A stretch of DNA of 28,425 nucleotides from Collinsella sp. (lineage in GTDB: Bacteria > Actinomycetota > Coriobacteriia > Coriobacteriales > Coriobacteriaceae), in assembly GCA_018378775.1 (NCBI GenBank), contig JAGZWV010000029.1, forward strand, positions 1 to 28,425, read 5' to 3'. Below, piece after piece: positions 24,729-28,425 of the stretch. A model generated the notes under the pieces. It made no database searches. It saw only the letters and a list, made by a program, of their open reading frames with translations, and was not told the DNA's origin. Positions within the stretch are counted from its first letter, which is position 1. Every line of letters starts with the position of its first letter. Made by a program: the position numbers and the translations under genes.

Positions 24729-25586
24729 ATGCGCAAACTGTTTTCCCGTCAGCTCATCGAGGCCCGTCACGAGATGCTGAGCATCTACGAGGCCGTCGAT
24801 CTGGCCCTCCACGATGCCGTGAAGGCCTATGTGACCGACGACCGCAAGCTCGCCACCAAGACCAAGAAGCGCACGCTTTCGATTGACGCACGCTGCGCCA
24901 ACCTGGAGGCCGTCTGCTACAACCTGATTGCCACGCAGTCACCGGTCGCCTCCGACTTCCGCTTGCTGCAGACGATCATCTACGTCGACTTTAACCTGCA
25001 GCGCATGACCGATAAGGTTCGCCAGATTTGCCGCGCCACGCGTCATATGATCAAGGCCGACATCTCGCTGCCCAAGGAGCTTGTCGGCACGGTCGAGGCC
25101 GAGGCTGAGGCCGTCTACCAGGTGCTGGGCTCTTCGCTTTCTGCGCTCGTCACCAACGACATGTCCATCATCTGCAACTTGGCCGTCGAGGACGAGCCAG
25201 TGCACGCCGCCTACGAGAAGTTCTTCCGCACCTTTAACCGTATGGACACGGGCGATTTTATGGACGACGACAGCAACTATGACGACCTGCGCCGCGCCAT
25301 CATGGTATCGCGCTATCTCGATCGCATCGCCTTGATTTCCATCGATGCCGCCTGCCGTCTGACCTTCCTGTTGACCGGACAGCGTATGACTGCCGGTGAT
25401 ATCGCCTGCACTGATGAGGATGAGCTCGAGAGCATGCGCGTGCCTTCGGGCGAGGGTGTTATCATGAGGCCCGCCGTCGATGCACGCTACGTTGCCAAGG
25501 TGCCCGTTAACGAGGTCAGCGAGGGTCTTCGCTACCTGCTCGATCATCTTGAGGATGAGGACGATGGCGAGGACGACGAGGAGTAA
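24729..25586 (+). CDS. phoU: PhoU-like phosphate transport regulator with acidic C-terminal extension
   Basis: PhoU proteins are helical regulators that restrain Pst uptake and phosphate signalling. The 285 residues carry two three-helix repeats (about 1-115 and 120-220) in a typical PhoU order: MRKLFSRQLIEARHEML at the start, IATQSPVASDFRLL (67-80) and SRYLDRIALISIDAACRLTFLLTG (194-217) in the second repeat. Family members usually run about 215-235 residues; here some 60 extra residues follow, ending in a tail of 15 mostly Asp/Glu residues. The metal-binding E/DXXXD motifs look degenerate: Q91xxxD95 and D198xxxL202. A TTGGAG ribosome site precedes the ATG. No phoR/phoP pair is visible in this window. 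Confidence 0.9.
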   Translation: MRKLFSRQLIEARHEMLSIYEAVDLALHDAVKAYVTDDRKLATKTKKRTLSIDARCANLEAVCYNLIATQSPVASDFRLLQTIIYVDFNLQRMTDKVRQICRATRHMIKADISLPKELVGTVEAEAEAVYQVLGSSLSALVTNDMSIICNLAVEDEPVHAAYEKFFRTFNRMDTGDFMDDDSNYDDLRRAIMVSRYLDRIALISIDAACRLTFLLTGQRMTAGDIACTDEDELESMRVPSGEGVIMRPAVDARYVAKVPVNEVSEGLRYLLDHLEDEDDGEDDEE

Positions 25587-25623
25587 GTAACCCCGTTCGT
25601 CGAAAGATTGTAAATACCTAAGT

Positions 25624-25655
25624 GAGCGCGGCCTTGCACATGCGGGGCCGCGCTC
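25624..25655 (+). terminator. Probable terminator after phoU
   Basis: A perfect 10-bp GC-rich stem (25624-25633 with 25646-25655) has a 12-nt loop. The following TTGCGTT is a poor T-run, so termination may be partial and yggS may be reached by read-through. Confidence 0.55.
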
Positions 25656-25705
25656 TTGCGTTAGCATGGGACTACTTGTTTGGCTGTCAGCGGAGGCGAT
25701 TGGCA

Positions 25706-26443
25706 ATGGATAACTATTTGGACTTGATGCGCGCTCGCCGCGAGCAGATTCTGGAACGTTTTTATGCGGCGCTCGATCGCGCGGGCCGTCCCCACGACGC
25801 CGCGCGCCTCATTGCCGTGTCCAAGACCGTTGGTGTCGATGAGACCGTTGCCGCCATCCAGGCGGGGTATCGCCATTTTGCCGAGAATCGCCCGCAGGAG
25901 CTGGTTCGCAAGCTCACAGGTTTGGCGGAGCATCCGGAGCTGCCCGAGGTGCGCTTCGATATGATCGGCAACCTGCAGACCAATAAGATCAATGCGGTGC
26001 TGGGCTCAGCCGAGCTGATTCACTCGGTGGGTTCGCTGCATCTGACGCAGGCGATCTCGAGCCGTGCTGCCCGCAAGATTGAGGCAGGCGAACTCGCCGG
26101 CCCCCAGCGTGTGCTCATTGAGGTCAATGTGAGTGGTGAGGAGTCGAAGGGAGGCTTTTCGCCCGATGAGATTCGCGCCGCCGCGGGTGAGCTTGCGGAA
26201 CTTGAGGGAATTTGCGTACAGGGGCTTATGACTATGGCGCCCCGGGGGAATAAGGATGTGGCACGCCGCACCTTTGCGGGGCTTCGTGAGCTGAGGGATG
26301 AGCTGGAGGCGGCGCATCCCGATTTGAACCTGCCTGAGCTTTCCTGCGGCATGAGCGAGGACTTTGAGCCTGCCCTTGAGGAGGGCTCTACGCTCGTTCG
26401 CCTGGGCAGGGTAGTATTTAGCCCGGAGTTTGCAGTAAAATAA
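25706..26443 (+). CDS. yggS: YggS family pyridoxal phosphate homeostasis protein
   Basis: PLP-binding protein of the alanine racemase N-terminal fold (YlmE in Bacillus), involved in vitamin B6 and amino acid balance; no firm enzymatic activity is known for the family. The 245 residues show LIAVSKTVG with PLP lysine Lys40, FAENRPQEL (a variant of the usual GENRVQE), DMIGNLQTNK, LIEVNVSGEESKGGF, GLMTMAP and LSCGMSEDFEPAL, all in order. ATG 25706 has CGGAGG (25691-25696) 9 nt upstream. The open frame extends upstream to 25622 but overlaps the hairpin and lacks a ribosome site. It belongs to the sepF-yggT-divIVA group downstream. Confidence 0.95.
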   Translation: MDNYLDLMRARREQILERFYAALDRAGRPHDAARLIAVSKTVGVDETVAAIQAGYRHFAENRPQELVRKLTGLAEHPELPEVRFDMIGNLQTNKINAVLGSAELIHSVGSLHLTQAISSRAARKIEAGELAGPQRVLIEVNVSGEESKGGFSPDEIRAAAGELAELEGICVQGLMTMAPRGNKDVARRTFAGLRELRDELEAAHPDLNLPELSCGMSEDFEPALEEGSTLVRLGRVVFSPEFAVK

Positions 26444-26503
26444 GGCTCTGAAGTGCGCACTGATTATCGGGGCGCCTGCACTAAACCGCGAGAGGACACA
26501 ACC

Positions 26504-27226
26504 ATGGGCTTCCTTGACGAGATTAAAAATAAGATGCACCTGGGCGGCCAGCAGGGTTACGACCAGGGTTATGGCCAGGACGACGACTACGGCTACGATG
26601 ACGGCTATGACGATAGTTATCAGGGCAACGGCTACAGTGGTGCTTCGGGCGAGGGCTTCTACACCCAAGACGAGCCGAGCAACGGCCTGCTTGGTCAGAC
26701 GCGCCGCGGTGAAGCTGAGTCGGTTGCCGTGTATACGCGCTCCGGTCAGCTGGTCGGCGATGACTCCCGCCATGCCACGACGTATAACCCGCCTTCGCGC
26801 TCGCAGGACAGTGTTGCGAGCGGTTATCGTCCTGGTGCCTATGACACGCCGTCGAGCTACGCCGAGAACACCCGCGCCCGTGCCGCCGCTGCGCCCGCGC
26901 CTGCACCGAGCGATGCCTCGGCCTATGCGAGCAATATCATCAACGCCACACCGCAGCTGCCGGCCTATGTCCTGCGCCCCGAGAGCTATGACGACGTGGA
27001 GACCGTGGTGCGCCGCGTTCGCACCAAGCAGCCTGTCGCACTGATTTTTGTGGGCGTACGCACCGAAGTTGCCAAGCGCGTCTTGGACTTCTCTTACGGC
27101 TTTGCCTGCGGTCTGGGTGCCACGGTCAAGGAGGTGGGCGACCGCGTGTTCATGGTGCTGCCCGCCGGCTGCGAGGTCAAGGATTCGGACCTCAAGAAGC
27201 TTCGTGCGGACGGCTACCTTAAGTAA
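26504..27226 (+). CDS. sepF: Cell division protein SepF
   Basis: Membrane-binding, FtsZ-binding ring protein; with ftsA missing here it is the likely main FtsZ anchor. The 240 residues begin with a short amphipathic membrane-targeting helix (MGFLDEIKNKM, 1-11), followed by a low-complexity Gly/Tyr/Asp/Gln region with eight Tyr in residues 12-60, a Ser/Ala/Pro-rich linker to about 148, and the SepF core (about 155-225) with RPESYDDVETVVRRV, RTEVAKRVLDFSYGFACGL and FMVLPAG. ATG 26504 has AGAGG 8 nt upstream and provides the correct amphipathic start; the in-frame ATG at 26459 or earlier codons do not. Confidence 0.95.
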   Translation: MGFLDEIKNKMHLGGQQGYDQGYGQDDDYGYDDGYDDSYQGNGYSGASGEGFYTQDEPSNGLLGQTRRGEAESVAVYTRSGQLVGDDSRHATTYNPPSRSQDSVASGYRPGAYDTPSSYAENTRARAAAAPAPAPSDASAYASNIINATPQLPAYVLRPESYDDVETVVRRVRTKQPVALIFVGVRTEVAKRVLDFSYGFACGLGATVKEVGDRVFMVLPAGCEVKDSDLKKLRADGYLK

Positions 27227-27247
27227 AGACAAGACGAGGAGATTCCC

Positions 27248-27529
27248 ATCAACATCTACACTATCGTCCAGCTGGTCAACACGCTGTTCAACTTCTATTC
27301 TACGCTCATTGTCGTCTACTGCTTTATGACGTGGATTCCCATGAAGCAGGGTGGTTTGCTTCAGGATATTGCCGCGGTGCTTGATAGCGTGTGCGGTCCG
27401 TGGCTCAACCTGTTCCGTCGTTTCATCCCGCCGATGGGCGGTATCGATTTTTCGCCGGTCGTTGCGATTATTGCGTTGCAGTTGGTGCAGAGGCTGGTTC
27501 TGCAGCTTCTTATAGGTATACTCGTGTAG
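27248..27529 (+). CDS. yggT: YggT family membrane protein, apparent AUC start
   Basis: Small two-helix membrane protein (YlmG in Bacillus) associated with division and envelope functions of uncertain mechanism. The first in-frame ATG at 27326 would leave 67 residues and cut off the first membrane helix, yet the frame continues upstream with convincing family sequence (IVQLVNTLFNFYSTLIVVYC). No ATG, GTG or TTG exists in frame between the sepF stop and 27326. GAGGAG at 27236-27241 lies 6 nt before ATC at 27248, so AUC is the best-placed start, giving 93 residues, the normal family length, with helices at about 7-29 and 70-92. CTG at 27266 is a weaker option. It sits 21 nt after sepF. See the matching finding. 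Confidence 0.82.
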   Translation: MNIYTIVQLVNTLFNFYSTLIVVYCFMTWIPMKQGGLLQDIAAVLDSVCGPWLNLFRRFIPPMGGIDFSPVVAIIALQLVQRLVLQLLIGILV

Positions 27530-27590
27530 AACTGACTTAGTAACTTACGTCGGGCGTGTAGCGCCGAGGCGATGAAAAAGGAGACTTGTT

Positions 27591-28265
27591 ATGGCTATTA
27601 CCCCTGCAGACATCCAGGCTCAGACTTTCTCTGAGGCCAAGCGTGGCTACGATCCTGCCGAGGTCGACGTCTTCTTGGAGACGCTGTCCTCCGAGGTTGA
27701 CGCTATGCTCGCTAAGATCGTCGACCTTAAGGGTCGTCTGACTGCTACCGAGCAGCAGCTTGCCGATGCGCAGGCTCAGCTTGCCCAGGCTCAGGATGCC
27801 CCCGCCCAGGCCGTTCCTGCCGCCCCCGTGGCTGCTCCCGCCCCTGACTTCTCCGCTCAGGAGCGCCAGATTTCCGCTGCCCTGATTGCCGCCCAGCAGA
27901 CCGCTGAGACCATCGTCAACGATGCCAATGAGAACGCTGAGCGTATCCGCAACGAGGCTGACGCCAAGGCACGCGAGGTTATCCGCCAGGCTCTGACCGA
28001 GAAACAGGCCGAGCTCGAGGAGATCGATCGTCTCAAGGCTTCCCGTGAGGAGTTCAAGGCCGAGTACCTCAAGCTCATCCAGCACTTCATGGACGATGCC
28101 CAGAACTCCTTCCCGGCCGACCTCATGTCCTCCACGCCGGTCGGTTCTGCCGCTTCTCCTGCAGTGAGTGTTCCCGCCGAGCCGCTGCCCGTCGCTGACC
28201 CGGTTGTCCCCGTGGCCGATCCCTTCGCCCCGATCGACAACTTCGCTGCCGACGACCTGGACTAA
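27591..28265 (+). CDS. divIVA: DivIVA domain cell division/polarity protein
   Basis: Coiled-coil scaffold of septum and poles (Wag31-like in actinobacteria). The 224 residues have the DivIVA N-terminal membrane-binding domain (about 1-60) with FSEAKRGYDPAEVDVFLE (13-30), a first coiled coil to about residue 68, an Ala/Pro/Gln linker (about 69-88), a long second coiled coil (about 88-160), and a Pro/Ala/Val-rich acidic tail ending FAADDLD. AAGGAG lies about 7 nt before the ATG. A possible -10 TATACT at 27517-27522, inside the end of yggT, lacks a good -35. The ylmH gene usually found between yggT and divIVA in Firmicutes is absent. Terminator follows at 28291. Confidence 0.94.
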   Translation: MAITPADIQAQTFSEAKRGYDPAEVDVFLETLSSEVDAMLAKIVDLKGRLTATEQQLADAQAQLAQAQDAPAQAVPAAPVAAPAPDFSAQERQISAALIAAQQTAETIVNDANENAERIRNEADAKAREVIRQALTEKQAELEEIDRLKASREEFKAEYLKLIQHFMDDAQNSFPADLMSSTPVGSAASPAVSVPAEPLPVADPVVPVADPFAPIDNFAADDLD

Positions 28266-28290
28266 CATTCGGCCTACAATTTAGTGCCTA

Positions 28291-28322
28291 GAAAGGACCC
28301 GCAGCTTGCGGGTCCTTTCTTA
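28291..28322 (+). terminator. Terminator of divIVA, probably bidirectional
   Basis: A perfect 13-bp stem (28291-28303 with 28307-28319) with a 3-nt loop ends in CTTTCTTA; its A-rich left arm and T-rich right arm allow termination from either side. Confidence 0.88.
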
Positions 28323-28341
28323 TGACTCAAGACTTTAGTCC

Positions 28342-28409
28342 GCTGGCCGCGCAGCGGCCAGCTTTAAACCACCCGCTACGCGGGTGGAGACAAACGGCTT
28401 TACAAAGCC
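28342..28409 (+). repeat. Three consecutive short hairpins at the window edge
   Basis: Perfect stems at 28342-28350/28354-28362 (9 bp, 3-nt loop), 28369-28376/28380-28387 (8 bp, 3-nt loop) and 28396-28401/28404-28409 (6 bp, 2-nt loop) lie 6-8 nt apart. GGGTGG at 28382-28387 can pair with either CCACCC at 28369 or CCACCC at 28408, so alternative folds exist. This may be an intergenic palindromic repeat or the leader of the next gene; the window ends too soon to tell. Confidence 0.6.
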
Positions 28410-28425
28410 ACCCCTCCGACCGATA

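Overview
This window looks like a chromosomal segment of a high-GC actinobacterium of the class Coriobacteriia, most likely Collinsella or a close relative. That assignment is from recall of gene order and protein character, not from a search. In support: a division cluster without ftsA but with sepF, yggT and divIVA, an actinobacterial-style pyrG-xerD pair, GC-rich third codon positions, and a DUF1846 gene. Every supported gene lies on the + strand. I see no tRNA, rRNA, CRISPR array, transposase or prophage gene.

Layout. Positions 1-1507 hold the 3' part of a DUF1846 gene and a small winged-helix regulator, each closed by a clear intrinsic terminator. Positions 1542-4234 hold a promoter, pyrG (CTP synthase) and xerD (tyrosine recombinase), probably one transcript. 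Positions 4235-4649 are the only long gene-free stretch. It is dense in dyads: a long REP-like hairpin, a perfect 15-bp hairpin, and two palindromes resembling NrdR boxes spaced 41 bp apart, next to TGGG repeats that could be MraZ sites.

Positions 4650-20194 are the dcw cluster: mraZ, rsmH, an ftsL-like gene, ftsI/PBP, murF, mraY, murD, ftsW, murG, murC, murB, ftsQ, ftsZ, closed by a terminator. It makes lipid II (MurB, MurC, MurD, MurF, MraY, MurG), polymerises and crosslinks it at the septum (FtsW, PBP), and builds the ring (FtsZ, FtsQ, FtsL). murE, ddl and ftsA are not present.

Positions 20350-28265 carry the post-ftsZ group pgeF (ylmD), yggS (ylmE), sepF (ylmF), yggT (ylmG) and divIVA. 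A complete phosphate uptake set, pstS-pstC-pstA-pstB-phoU, is wedged between pgeF and yggS, and pstS overlaps the pgeF stop codon. SepF is the obvious FtsZ membrane tether here, and DivIVA the likely polar/septal scaffold. The window ends in a terminator followed by three short hairpins.

The genes are mostly conserved housekeeping genes, and I do not see a wholly new multi-gene system. The points most worth checking are the apparent AUC start codon of yggT, the NrdR-like tandem palindromes before mraZ, the pst-phoU block inside the division group, the divergent PhoU with an acidic tail, and the hairpin clusters at 4268-4495 and 28342-28409.
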